Assembly (NCBI RefSeq): GCF_018139145.2
Contig: NC_059480.1
Coordinates: 14,012,428-14,076,427, forward strand
Direction of reading: 5' to 3'
Origin: Gymnogyps californianus
Taxonomy: Eukaryota; Chordata; Aves; Accipitriformes; Cathartidae
Length of the DNA stretch: 64,000 nt
Translations under genes and position numbers: made by a program
Notes under the pieces: model-generated
What the model was told of the DNA's origin: nothing
Databases searched by the model: none
Seen by the model: the letters and a program-made list of their open reading frames with translations, nothing else
Shown here: positions 44,664 through 57,800 of the stretch, piece after piece
Layout of the letters: each line of letters begins with the position of its first letter
Numbering within the stretch: the first letter of the stretch is position 1

Positions 44664-47149
44664 AAGGACCCACCACCTCTTTGGCGCTTCCATCGAGGCG
44701 GTCATCCTTCATTTCTTCTTTTCTTGCTTTCTGGAAGCAGTTAGGGAATGTATGATGAAGCAGAAATGAGCCGTCAGGATGATATTTTAATGGCTTATAT
44801 GTCACGTTGGTGCATGTGGCTTTGAACTGGAGCAGCTTTCGTTTCCTGCAGAGAGCGCGCCGCAAATCCCACTTGATAACTTCTACAACCCACAACATTT
44901 TTTTTTTTTTTTTACATTCACTCTTACACTGTATATTTAGATACGCTTCCTAAAAATACCCGCTCGTCTGCCTTCTCGTATGTTTTGCACCGACCTGGAA
45001 TGATCAGTGGGTTCCCCCTGCACTGGGAGGCAGGCTAGCACTGGACTACCTAACTTTCTGGATCTCCTAATGCCATCACCCTGAAGACTTCACAATAACG
45101 CTGACAACTCTGTCCTTTGCTTAATTTTAGCACCAAATACAGAAAGTAATGTAACACCCGCCTAAAGACCACGTCCACAGACGGGCGCGCTCCTAGAGCG
45201 GGTATACCTGTTGCTATAAGCTACTGCAATTCCTTCGAATGGATTTGGCAGAATAAATGCAAACGTGTAGATTCAGACCAGCATTATTCTGAAAAAACTG
45301 TAAAACCTCCCAAGATCCAAGGGAAATTACATAATACATCTGCTGTGAAAGCGATCTCCATGCACCGAGCACAGGCAAACTGCATCTGCAGATAAACTGC
45401 AGCGAAACATTCCTTCAAGGCAAATCAAAGTTTATTTTTTGTTTGTTTGTTTGTTTGTTTGTTTGTTTGTTTTCTAGGCGCAATGGCCATTTTTATACCT
45501 CTCGAAATGAGGCAGTTCTCACCCGAGAAGGGTTCGCGCAGCAGCTCTGCTGGTCTGATTCCCCAGTACCTGAGCTGCGGATTGCTTACCAGCGCCTTTA
45601 ATTAGAGAGGATGAGTTTAAAGTTTCTTTGTTTGGCACTCGGAATTGGAGGGGCTCGGAGTGAGCTGCGAAGGAGGGAAGTGAAGGGCTGAACAAAGGCG
45701 AAACGGAAGGAGTCCGACTCTTAGCGAGTTTTTGGTGTTTTCGTTACTAGAAAATAATTAAAGCTAATGAATATGCAGGCGACTGAGTAAATAAATAATT
45801 TGCCAGTTTTATATATGTACACACACACATGGGCACATACGTAAGTGTAGCTATGCATACGCACACAAAGACGTCTATATTTTAAAGTTTCACGAGATCT
45901 TTCTTCCTTTTTAGTGCCGAAGCATGGTTTAAAATATTGTACAAATGTTGCTTAGCTTAATTGATTAAGCCACAAAGGTTTTCTGCTTTTAAATACCATA
46001 GTTATACCTTTCAACAATCATTTTAATATATAGTCAATGGCTCTTTGTAGCGAGAACAAAAAGGAACTATCCGCAGTTTTTCAATAGACTTTGAGCTGGG
46101 GAAAGACAGGTTAATCGAGGGTTGCATCTAGAAAACAACCAAGTGTTGTATGTTTGCACTGAATCCAAATGTCTGCATTTTTCTAACTAAATCAAAGGGA
46201 GTGTTATTTCTTTTTCTGCTCACTCATCTGAAGGTAAGTAAATTTTCTCTGGCGATCAAAAGCCTGGTCAGCAACAAAGACACCGCCTGCTTTTTCCACC
46301 GTCCTGGTGTGGCAAGTTGAGGAATTTCAATAACTGTGACAAGGGTGACTGATTTGTGAACTAGAAAAGGTTTGAATGTCAGAAAATTTACATTGCTCCT
46401 ATCGAGGATTTTAAATAAATTTTTACCAAAAAGAGAGAGAGAGAGAGAGAAGAAGAAGAAGTATCCGGGAGTTTCATGCAGCAGGAGGAGAAACAATGTA
46501 GGTTTGGGAAATTTACAGTTTTACCTGAATGAAAGAGACTCCGTAAAAAGAGAGAGCGAGAGAAAAGGAGAGCGAGAGAGAAAGGAGAAAGAAAATAACA
46601 AAAAAGAGGCGAAACAACAACAACAGAAGTAGAAAGTTAAGAGTTCTCACCCACCTGCGTTTTGATGGGTGCAGAAAACAAGATTTATTTCAGAAACCTG
46701 ATGGAGGGATAGAATCAGCTACCCAGAGAAATCACGCCTGGTGTTTAAAAATAAAATCAAATGCACCCAGCACCTACTCTCGGAGAGCTTCAGTTTTAAA
46801 CAAGCGGAAAACAACTTCAAAAGAAGCGAGTCCCTACAGGGCTTCTCTTTTCAAAGCCTAAAAAGTTGCTCAGTGATCTTAAAAATTCTGGATCACCAAG
46901 AAATCATCATTACCATCATCATCAGAGTGCTGGGGAGAGAGGGACAGAGAGAGGGAGAGCGGGGGAGAAAATAACCCTAATAATAATCAAAGATTTTTTT
47001 TTTTTTTTCCTTAGCACACATACACACAAAAAGAGGCACTGGAAATATTTCCGTGGAAAAAAAAAAAAACACAACAGGCTTTATATATTTAAAAAAAAAA
47101 AAAAAAGTTGCTACTCCTGCAGCCCTGTTTGTCAGAAGGGCTGTCAGGG
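44664..47149. other. ZIC1 5' flank, non-coding
   Basis: No gene seen. (GTTT)8 lies at 45441-45472, a GA microsatellite at about 46433-46450 and further GA-rich sequence to 46600. 45550-46180 is AT-rich with dense homeodomain motifs and is a candidate enhancer. An AAG|GTAAGT donor-like site at 46231-46238 and an acceptor-like TTTCCTTAG ending at 47014 could delimit an upstream ZIC1 intron, but nothing proves it. Confidence 0.45.
45955..45970. promoter_or_regulatory. Palindromic paired-class homeodomain site
   Basis: GCTTAATTGATTAAGC has 7-bp inverted arms around a TG centre and contains TAAT-TG-ATTA, the spacing of paired-type homeodomain dimer sites (P2 geometry). It is in an AT-rich block 2 kb upstream of ZIC1. 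PAX/PRD-class regulation of ZIC1 is plausible but inferred. Confidence 0.4.
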
Positions 47150-47184
47150 CGCTCACAATACCTGCGATTGATGAGGCGGAGGGG

Positions 47185-47189
47185 CCAAT
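47185..47189 (+). promoter_or_regulatory. CCAAT box 1, ZIC1
   Basis: GGCCAATCAGCGG closely fits the NF-Y consensus (CCAATCAG). It lies 85 bp from a second CCAAT box in the same orientation. Confidence 0.5.
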
Positions 47190-47269
47190 CAGCGGCGGGA
47201 GGCGGCCGTGCGCGCCCCTCGTTGGCGGGGCCGGGGGGAGTTACGCGGGGAAGGGGGAGCCGCCGCCGA

Positions 47270-47274
47270 CCAAT
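47270..47274 (+). promoter_or_regulatory. CCAAT box 2, ZIC1
   Basis: GACCAATGAGCG, the same orientation as the first box, within the ZIC1 promoter island. Confidence 0.5.
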
Positions 47275-47345
47275 GAGCGCCCACGTCCGCCCGCACGTCG
47301 CTCCGCCCCCGGCTCCCATTCATCAAGGGGGGGGACGGTGTCGTC

Positions 47346-49158
<1,813 letters not shown>

Positions 49159-49344
49159 TGAGGGTCGGGTTGGAGCGGAGGGGTATGGTCCAGGGCCACT
49201 GATTTTTTCCGGGAGAGGCAGGCTCGGAGCTCCGCTGCAAAACGAGCTCGGTCACAGCCACGCCAGCAGCAGCAACAAAAAGAAAATTATCCCTGCCGAG
49301 GCAGAGGGGGAGAAAGGCAGGGTTTGCTGCTGGGATTGTTAGGG

Positions 49345-49345
<1 letters not shown>

Positions 49346-49380
<35 letters not shown>
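49346..49380 (+). repeat. G35 homopolymer
   Basis: Uninterrupted run of 35 G in the sense strand of ZIC1 intron 1. Long G-runs are hard to replicate and sequence, so true length may vary between individuals or be misassembled. Confidence 0.85.
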
Positions 49381-49381
<1 letters not shown>

Positions 49382-49979
49382 GAATCGCAGCAACCTGTCC
49401 TGTTTAAATTTATAGGTTTTAATTAATTGTTGTTCGGCAGTTTTGACTGTGGCACGATGAGAAATTGTGCTAAATATTGCAGGCAGCTCATCCGTCTCTC
49501 CTCTGCAATTCAGGGCTTGGTAAATATTTAATTCCGAGGAGTGATTTTAAATAAACCGAGCCCGGCGCGTTAGTGTGTTATTGTTGTGCGGAGGGCAGGC
49601 GCCGGGATCCCTGAGAACTTTTCCCCATCGCGGGAGGTGGAAATGCAGCAGACCCTGGCCGGGAGAGCTCTCTCCCCCCGCTCCCACCCCCGAACGCCGA
49701 AAGCCAGCGCCGCTTTCCCGAGCGCTTTTGCAGAGGGTTTGTGGGACTGCCCTCGCATTGTATTCCCCGGCCGGATAATTTGCAATATTGCAAGAAAATA
49801 CGGGGGAGGGGGCTGGGGTGGATGGGAGCGTAAAATATCACGAGAATGAGCTATAAAAACGGAAACTAGACACTGAGGATCGCGTGTAAATACCACCACG
49901 CCTGCTCTCTCGCTTGGAGCATTGCGAGGAGGGAGAAGTGCCCAGGGCTGGGGCTGCAAATGAAACTCGCCCCTCCAAA

Positions 49980-50020
49980 GGGGGGGGGGGGGGAAGTTGT
50001 TTAGCCTCCCCCCCCCCCCC
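49980..50020. repeat. G14 ... C13 inverted homopolymers
   Basis: G14 (49980-49993) and C13 (50008-50020) separated by 14 bp (AAGTTGTTTAGCCT). They could form a compact hairpin in the pre-mRNA about 210 nt upstream of the intron 1 acceptor. Confidence 0.8.
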
Positions 50021-50168
50021 AAATGGGTGCTGAGCAGGGGTCGGAGGTGCGGAAAGGACAGAGAAGAGAACCAAGGTTTTGGGATTTGAGCCTCGTTGAA
50101 GTTAGAAAGTTGCAAGTGTTTGAAATGGAGCCCGGGGCTTCCGTCCGGCGGTGCGATGGGGACAATGA

Positions 50169-51152
<984 letters not shown>

Positions 51153-51610
51153 AACGCGAAAACAAAACGACAAAAAAACACAAAATGAAACAAAATAAAA
51201 AAGCCCCAAGCGAGCAAACAAATACCCTATTTAAAGACTCCAAAAATAATGAACACTTTGAAATCAGAATTTAAATGAGCAAACAAAAATAAAATGCTGC
51301 CAGTAGACCCAGGACTGAGTAAAATGAAGACTTCATTTTTAAATTTTTTTTCTTCCTTTCTTTTTTTTCTTTTATTTCTTTTTTTTCCCTTTTCTTTCTT
51401 TCCTTTTCTTTTTTCCTTTCTTTCTTTCTTTTTTTTTTTTTTTTTTTTTTTTTTGGACTGTTCTGCTCTGTTCCAAGGCTTGGTAGGCGAAGGGGTTAGT
51501 AGAATGCATAAGAAGACAAGGTTACCAGGGCAAATGCCAACTGTGTAGGGCTTTACTGGAAACCACTGATTAGAGATCTCCAACTGCATGTCTGCTCGGG
51601 CAGCGGCCTT

Positions 51611-51632
51611 CCCCCCCCCCCCCCCCCCCCCC
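51611..51632 (+). repeat. C22 homopolymer in ZIC1 3' UTR
   Basis: Uninterrupted run of 22 C in the presumed mRNA sense strand. It could bind poly(C)-binding proteins; this is not testable from the sequence. Confidence 0.85.
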
Positions 51633-52299
51633 TTGTAAATACAGAATTATTAGCTTCAAAAACAAAACAACAAAAAAATGTACTGTTTGATTTTGTAAAT
51701 AGTTATATCGCAAGTTGAATAAGGGGATATGTGGATTTGTGGTCTTTGCATATATGTGGGGGGAGGGGCGGGCGGGCGGGAGCGGCGGCGGGGGGGCGGA
51801 GGTGGTGGGGGGGCAGAGGGAAGAGGTAGAAATTCAACTATTTGTACTGAATGGCAAGAATGTTCTAGTAAATGTGTACCAAAATGTGAATTACTTTGTA
51901 TTATTACAGTCTAAACGTCGATCTAACAGAATATTATTGGTATTAATGTGCTTTTTTGTATAAAGTGCAACATTTCGTCCCAAAGTCCAGTCTAAGTAGT
52001 GCAGTAAAATGTTGTTACACGTCCTGTCAAGAAATTCGTATAGTGAAAGCCTGGATCTGCGTGTCAAACTGTTACATTTGTTTATGTAAAGTGATATTAA
52101 AAAAAAAAAAAGATATAAACTATATCTGTCCGTTGCTTTTGGCAAATACAAGAACATAATGTATATAAATCCTAATTTCCATATTTATCCGCATGTAAAG
52201 GTCCGGTTATACATGTTACAAGATATTCAATATTTATGGCTAGAAGAATTGGTATGTAAAATTTAGTTTACAGAACTGTTTGGTAACATTTCGTACCTT

Positions 52300-52305
52300 A
52301 TTAAA
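52300..52305 (+). terminator. ZIC1: Candidate ZIC1 poly(A) signal (proximal)
   Basis: ATTAAA in CGTACCTTATTAAAGATTC, about 1.15 kb past the stop. A canonical AATAAA lies 90 nt downstream, so either or both may be used. Confidence 0.5.
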
Positions 52306-52389
52306 GATTCTTAAATCCCATGAATTGTGGTAGGAATTCTTATTCGCTAAGTCAACCTGCTGCAACTCCAACTAGCTTTAGGATATTAG

Positions 52390-52395
52390 AATAAA
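52390..52395 (+). terminator. ZIC1: Candidate ZIC1 poly(A) signal (distal)
   Basis: Canonical AATAAA in TTAGAATAAAACTG, followed by the U-rich stretch CCCAGTTTTTC. It is the first canonical signal after the ZIC1 stop in an AT-rich context. Confidence 0.45.
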
Positions 52396-52410
52396 ACTGT
52401 CCCAGTTTTT

Positions 52411-54840
52411 CACTGCTTTCCATTATGTCATCACTAAAGCAGCGAAGGTGATATAAATGTGATAAATGAAAGGATCCCTGCTGGCATTACTATAGTGTGT
52501 AATTAGTATTTATATCAAAATTTATGAAACAAATTTTCGGCCGCAGTATAATTTAAATGACCTTTGCAGACATAGAATAACAACCATAAAAATAACAGAA
52601 ATAGATTGCATATGCTACATAAATATTAATGTGGGGAATTGTTACACGAGAAGTGCTGCACTCCACTCCAACACTGCCCATGAATCTGCATAGACTGGGT
52701 CCCTAAATTAAATTAGTTCGGATAACATATATTAGGAGATTTAAAACAGAGGAGATTTCGGTTGCTATTTTAATTTAAGGCATTTATGACCATAACTAAT
52801 TCTCAGGCAGTGGATTCATGACTTTCCTTGGGCCTTTTACTCCAAGAAGTACAGCACTGTTTCACGAAGGCCGTTGTTGTTGTTGTTGTTGTTGTGTGTT
52901 ATTTTTTGGTTTGGTTTTTTGGATTTTTTCTTTTTCTTTTTTTTTCCTTCCTTTTTTTTTTTTTTTGCTGATATTCCTTAAAACGTGATGTTAATTTAAA
53001 TCAATTACTTCTTATGTTATGTTATTATTATTACTATAATTTTGCCAGTGTTAATAGCTTTCTAAAAGAATAAATCTAGGGGATAAGAATTATTTTATGT
53101 AATTTGATTATCTTTCTATCTCTTTTATTTATTTCTCATTTACTTAAGAAATTCGTTCCATTGGCTGGCGTTGATACAGTAAATTTGTAAATGAGAAGAC
53201 AATATAAAAAATCTAAATTACTTGTGCTTAATGACTGTAGCAGAACGCCTTTTCTCTAAATCAGATTGTCTTCCTTGCAGTTTAGTTTGATAGATTTGCA
53301 AGCTGTACTGCTTCCACTAACTTAGCTACGGTTGTTGGAACTGTTGGGCTTTGTTCCTGGTTGTAGCTTGCATGATCGCCCCATTAAGCAGACAACATAT
53401 CAACAGACAACACAAATCATGAGGTTGGCTAAAGCTGCGAGGGCTTGTGATATGTCATAGAGTGAATTGCACAAACTGACCTTCCAGTAGACCAAGATGA
53501 CACTTTAACAGCTTCTTTAAAGAAATATTATGTGTACAGCGAGTCAATAGCCATATTAACCGCTCGGGGGGGGAGGGGGTGCCGGGGGAAGCCGCTCTCC
53601 GCTCATATCCATGCGGGCGCTTCGTAGCTCTGGCTGTAACCCACCCAGAGCACAGCCCGCCTATCTCACAACAAACCCCCGCAAGTATTTTTCTTTGTCC
53701 CTAACATTTGGGGAACTCGCTCGGAGGTTTTTCACCGCCCCAACGCACCCCCCTCCACCCCCCCCCCCCCAAAAGTTTGCCTTGCTCAGATGAAGCCCCA
53801 CTCCTGCCAGCTCGGCATCGCCGTCTGCTCCCTGCAGCACCCGTGGGAAGGCTTCGCTTTAACTTTACTTTCTACAAAATGTTATTATTATAAGGCTAAT
53901 ATCAGTTTTCAATGAAAAGAGCGCCACCTTGCAGGGGTTGGCGAGACAGAAAAAGTTGGAGCCCGGTGGGACCTGGGCAGAAAGTGTTGGTACTTGACGA
54001 AATGTAATCCACCGGGCGAAAGAGCCAGGGACAAAAATGTTTTATGCGCCGAAAATGTTACTCTCTGCGAATCTTTCAGGTTAACTGTCGCGCCGACTTG
54101 ACCAGGCAGCGCTTTTAAAAAATAACCTGAGCGTAGCTAAAGAAAAAATAAAATCGTAGAGATAGTCTGAGCCATCCCACTGTAAAATAAACCCGGAGAA
54201 ACGTGGTGGGGGTGATATATTTTAAAGATGCGTATTGCAAGTTTCTTTGAACTTGTGTAAAGTCCCTAGTGGTCGCTTAACACAGATCTGTTACTTGTGT
54301 GTATTGGAGCACTTGGTTAATGAGTATTCTTTTAAACTTTTGGTCTGACGTTTGTTTGAGCGCCCTACAGCAGAAAGAATGATTTTAGTGTTGTTGTTGC
54401 TGCTGCTGCTGCTGTTGGTTTTTTATCTGGGGTGGGGGGGGAACGGTGCAATACTGGTTGATCGCCATCCCATATATGTTCTGAATTAGCGACAATCACT
54501 GGGGCTGGAATTGCTGATGCTGAATTCAAGTCCACGCCATGCTTGTGCTGATCGCTTGGCTCTGGAGAGGGGAGCAGTGCTTTGAAACCCCCGGCAGAGA
54601 GAGGTGTATTTTTGCAGGCAGAGAGGTTGTGAGGCGTCTCTCCGCTGTTTCTGCGCTGTTTCAGTCCCTAAAGCCAACTTTCCTCTAGCAAGGCGCCCTT
54701 TGCGGATTTACTCACGAAGCCTTGCGGGGAGAAACACGAACTCCAGCTCTCCAGCCTCGACGGGGGCCATCATTTTCTTTCTAATGTCTGGCTCTTGAGA
54801 TGCTGTCGGGGTACTTTTCCTGCGTGGGTTATTAGGTTTC
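52411..54840. other. ZIC1 3' flank, non-coding
   Basis: No gene seen. 52411-52860 and 53000-53540 are AT-rich with many homeodomain motifs and could be conserved elements or an extended 3' UTR. (GTT)n lies at 52873-52892 and T-rich tracts at 52905-52967. GTT/GCT repeats lie at 54390-54417. No repeat family recognised. Confidence 0.45.
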
Positions 54841-57800
54841 GAAGTAGGCGGGGGCTGTCTGCGCGGGGTCGCACCGAGCCCACGGCGGGCCGTGCCGGCA
54901 GCCCCCGCGCCGCTCCGCGCTCCCTGTTTCGTGGCAGCCAAAACGCTGGGGCCCGACGACCGCCGTCCGCAGGCTCCCGCGCCCGCGGAGGCTCCAGCCG
55001 CCGGGGGGGAGCGTTTGGAGATACCCACAGCAGCACGGCAGTACTCGCGGGAGGGTGCAGGAGGCTGTTTGGGGGGGGTGTGTGTGGGGCTGTGTGTGCT
55101 GTCCCCTCTCGGGTGATGTGCCCGCGGGGCGCACACAGCAACCCCTGGCCGTGCTTGTGCTGTTTGCACGCAGAAAGTTAAATGCAAAACAATAATCGGG
55201 CGCTTCCATTTCCCCCTCGAAAGAGTCGCCTTTCAGATCGCTTTAATGGCTTGTGAATGATCGCTTGAATTTTTTAAAAGGCGAGTCCGGCATTCATAAG
55301 ACAAAGTTAGCTTCTTTGCAGCAGACACTGTTTGAAATGGGGACATACCCTCCGCGCTGGCCTCGACTGCTTATCGCCCTCGTTTTAGCCGTAAGGAAAC
55401 AGCAGTCCCCGGACTGATGCGCGTAACATCGGGACTTTTATTTACTGCTTTTCTGGCCACGCTGGTAAACGGCTCCGACTTCGTAAGTTTTCCCACGTCC
55501 AGAGCGCTTGCTCCTTTCGCAGCAACTTTTAAACGGAGCAAGCGGCGAGCCCGGCGGCGGGCCGGTGCCGGCGGGCGCGCAGGGAGCCCCGGGGCGCGCC
55601 CGGGTCGGCAGGAGCCCCGGCGCGGCCGGCGCGGAGCCGGAGCCCCTCTGCAAAGCCCACTTGGAGCAGGCAGGACGGGGAAGGAGATCCCCTCTGGAAA
55701 AGGCTGCTGACACAGGGCAGAGTATTTCAAGTGACCTGACGCTGAAAGAGCCGGTGTGCGTTTTACAGCGAGAGCTCAGGGGGAAAAGAGTTTGTGAGCG
55801 ATAGCCCCATGAAGGAGGCTGTACCGTTTACTAGACACGTTATGTACCACCGTTATAAAATGTACGTATGCATATACGCACATACGCACCCCGTTCACAC
55901 TCGCCCCACGTCTGTGTACCCGCACACGGGTGTGCCTGCCCGTGTCCGCGGGTGGGAAGCGCCCGCCGCCCCGCGCACACGTGCGCGCTGTGCATCTCGA
56001 AATAAGGGATCGATCCCCGCGGCGCAGCGCGGCGTTTCCGCGGGAAATCAGCACGTTTCACTCAAAATGTGGCGATTCTCTCCTGAGCGGGGGTTTGCTG
56101 CCGGGGAGAGGCCGGGGAGCGCTGGGAGGCCCGGCCGGGGCCCGGCGCGGCCGCGCAGCCCGGCCCGCGGAGCGGCTCCGCCGCACCCGTCCTCCGCGCC
56201 TGGCCGCGGGCCGCCACCGCAGGGCGCGGGGGATCCCGTGGAGAGGACGGGCACTGTCTGTTTTGCGGGTATAATCCACAGGACACACGGTCATTGCTGC
56301 ACATGCACACACGCTCACCGGAATCGCCGTTCGCGTTACTGGTTTTATTACAAACATAGACGTATCTATAAATATATATTCACCTCTCTATCTATATTTG
56401 TATGTAAAGAAAGAGCGCTGTTTCTAGAAAGGCACATATTCATGTGTTTACATGGAGGTATATTTTTGAAGGCTCACGTAACCTCTACTATTTAATGCAA
56501 ATGTCTGTGTACAATGGATCGCGTTTATAACAAAATGGGTGTATTTTCCAAATTCACCCGGAGAGATTATTAATTGAGATTCCTATTTTGAACTAGCCGC
56601 AGGACACATTTCTTCAACTTGCTGAACGTGCTAAGGTGGGTTCCGTTTCACCGCAAAGGGGCTGTGTTTTAGGGTGCATTGTTCATTAAAAATGGCCAAG
56701 TTTTTTTTTTTTTTATCAAATTATTTTTTTCGCTGCTGAACTCTATGGGTCAGATTTGGTTCATCTTCGATAACAAGAAACACGATCCTGTGAAGCGAAG
56801 GGGCTATTTTTATCATGCAGCTGGAAGCTGTCATCAATTCGTAACATTTATTTCGGCTTTAGAACGATAGTATAAAATAGCATGAAGTTTCCAGATGACG
56901 CCCGTACTGCAGACAGGATTTTTCAAGTATAATAAATCAAATTAATTACCTTTTAGATATATACGATCATACTACCTCTCTATGAAACTGCTATTAAAAA
57001 AATGCTCCGTGTGTGCATCTGTGATTGTGCATGTGTTTACACCTCGGGACCCAAACACAGAATTAGCTGTCTGGGGGTAGCTGGAGCGAGGCAGAGCACA
57101 TGATCAGCGATGCACACTCCAGCCCACGTCCACACATGCCCGTTCGCGAGACGTGGGCAAGGCTTTGCTTAGCAAAATTCCTAAAGTTGTGTATTGGCAC
57201 GGGTCAGGACTTTAAGATCCCTTCGGATCTTTCTCACTTCCAAAAATCCCGTGAAGAACACGGCCAAAGGCTGAAGAAAAAAAATAAAAGGCAACACCCC
57301 CCCCGGCATCAGCAAACCCCCCCGGCCCCCACCCGCCGGGACGTGTGGTTTGTGTTTGATATTGCCTCTTTCGGGGGGAGGCCGGGGCAGCGGGGAGGTG
57401 CGGGGCTGTCCGCCTGGGGACGGTTCCTAGAAATCGCGGCTGTACGCGGGGGCGGTGTGTGTGTGCGCGTGTGTGTGTGCGTGTGTGTCTGTGTGTGTGC
57501 GCGCCCGCCGCGCACCCCGGCGGCAGCCCCGGCGGCGCATGCGCGCCCGCGGCCCGGCTCCACGTGCTGTTGAATATTTATGACTCTCACCGCCTCCTCG
57601 CCGCCCGCGGAAGGTAACCGCGCCTGCCTCCGCGCCCGCGCAGGGGAGCGGCGCCGCCGCACGTGCTGCCCGCCCGCCCTGCGCCCGCCGCACCGCACCC
57701 CCGCGCGGCCCGGCCCGGCCCGGCCCGTCCGGGGCTGCTCCCGCCGCGCCGTCCCCCTGCGCGCACCGGTGCGCCCGGGAAGGCACTTTCCCCCTTCCCT
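54841..57800. other. Non-coding cluster of GC-rich islands
   Basis: CpG-rich blocks at about 54850-55020, 55540-55650, 56090-56250 and 57470-57760 alternate with AT-rich sequence (56290-57000). The last block contains (GT)n/(GCGT)n at 57456-57502, a second NRF1 palindrome and GGCCC units (57708-57727). No open frame is credible. Confidence 0.45.
57535..57544. promoter_or_regulatory. NRF1 consensus palindrome
   Basis: GCGCATGCGC in a CpG island downstream of ZIC1, identical to the core in the ZIC4 promoter island. It might mark an unannotated promoter, but no gene is visible. Confidence 0.4.

Larger units (their letters stand above)
47150..47345 (+). promoter_or_regulatory. ZIC1: ZIC1 promoter / CpG island core
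   Basis: GC-rich block 0.7-0.9 kb upstream of the ZIC1 ATG containing two CCAAT boxes (47185-47189 in GGCCAATCAGCGG; 47270-47274 in GACCAATGAGCG), GC boxes (GGCGGG; CTCCGCCCCC at 47301-47310) and no TATA box. Paired NF-Y sites with GC boxes are typical of TATA-less developmental promoters. The exact start site is not determined. Confidence 0.55.
51153..52410 (+). other. ZIC1: ZIC1 3' UTR
   Basis: AT-rich trailer with a long pyrimidine tract ending in a T-run (about 51341-51454), C22 (51611-51632) and a G-rich patch (51758-51820). From 51830 to 52320 the sequence is simple-repeat-poor and AT-rich, typical of a conserved ZIC1 3' UTR. Poly(A) signal candidates are ATTAAA at 52300-52305 and AATAAA at 52390-52395; the end is therefore approximate. 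Confidence 0.6.

Noticed and set aside
53917..53935. Possible CTCF site (GCGCCACCTTGCAGGGG) downstream of ZIC1
   Set aside because: Matches only part of the consensus; several core positions deviate, so a domain-boundary claim is not supported.
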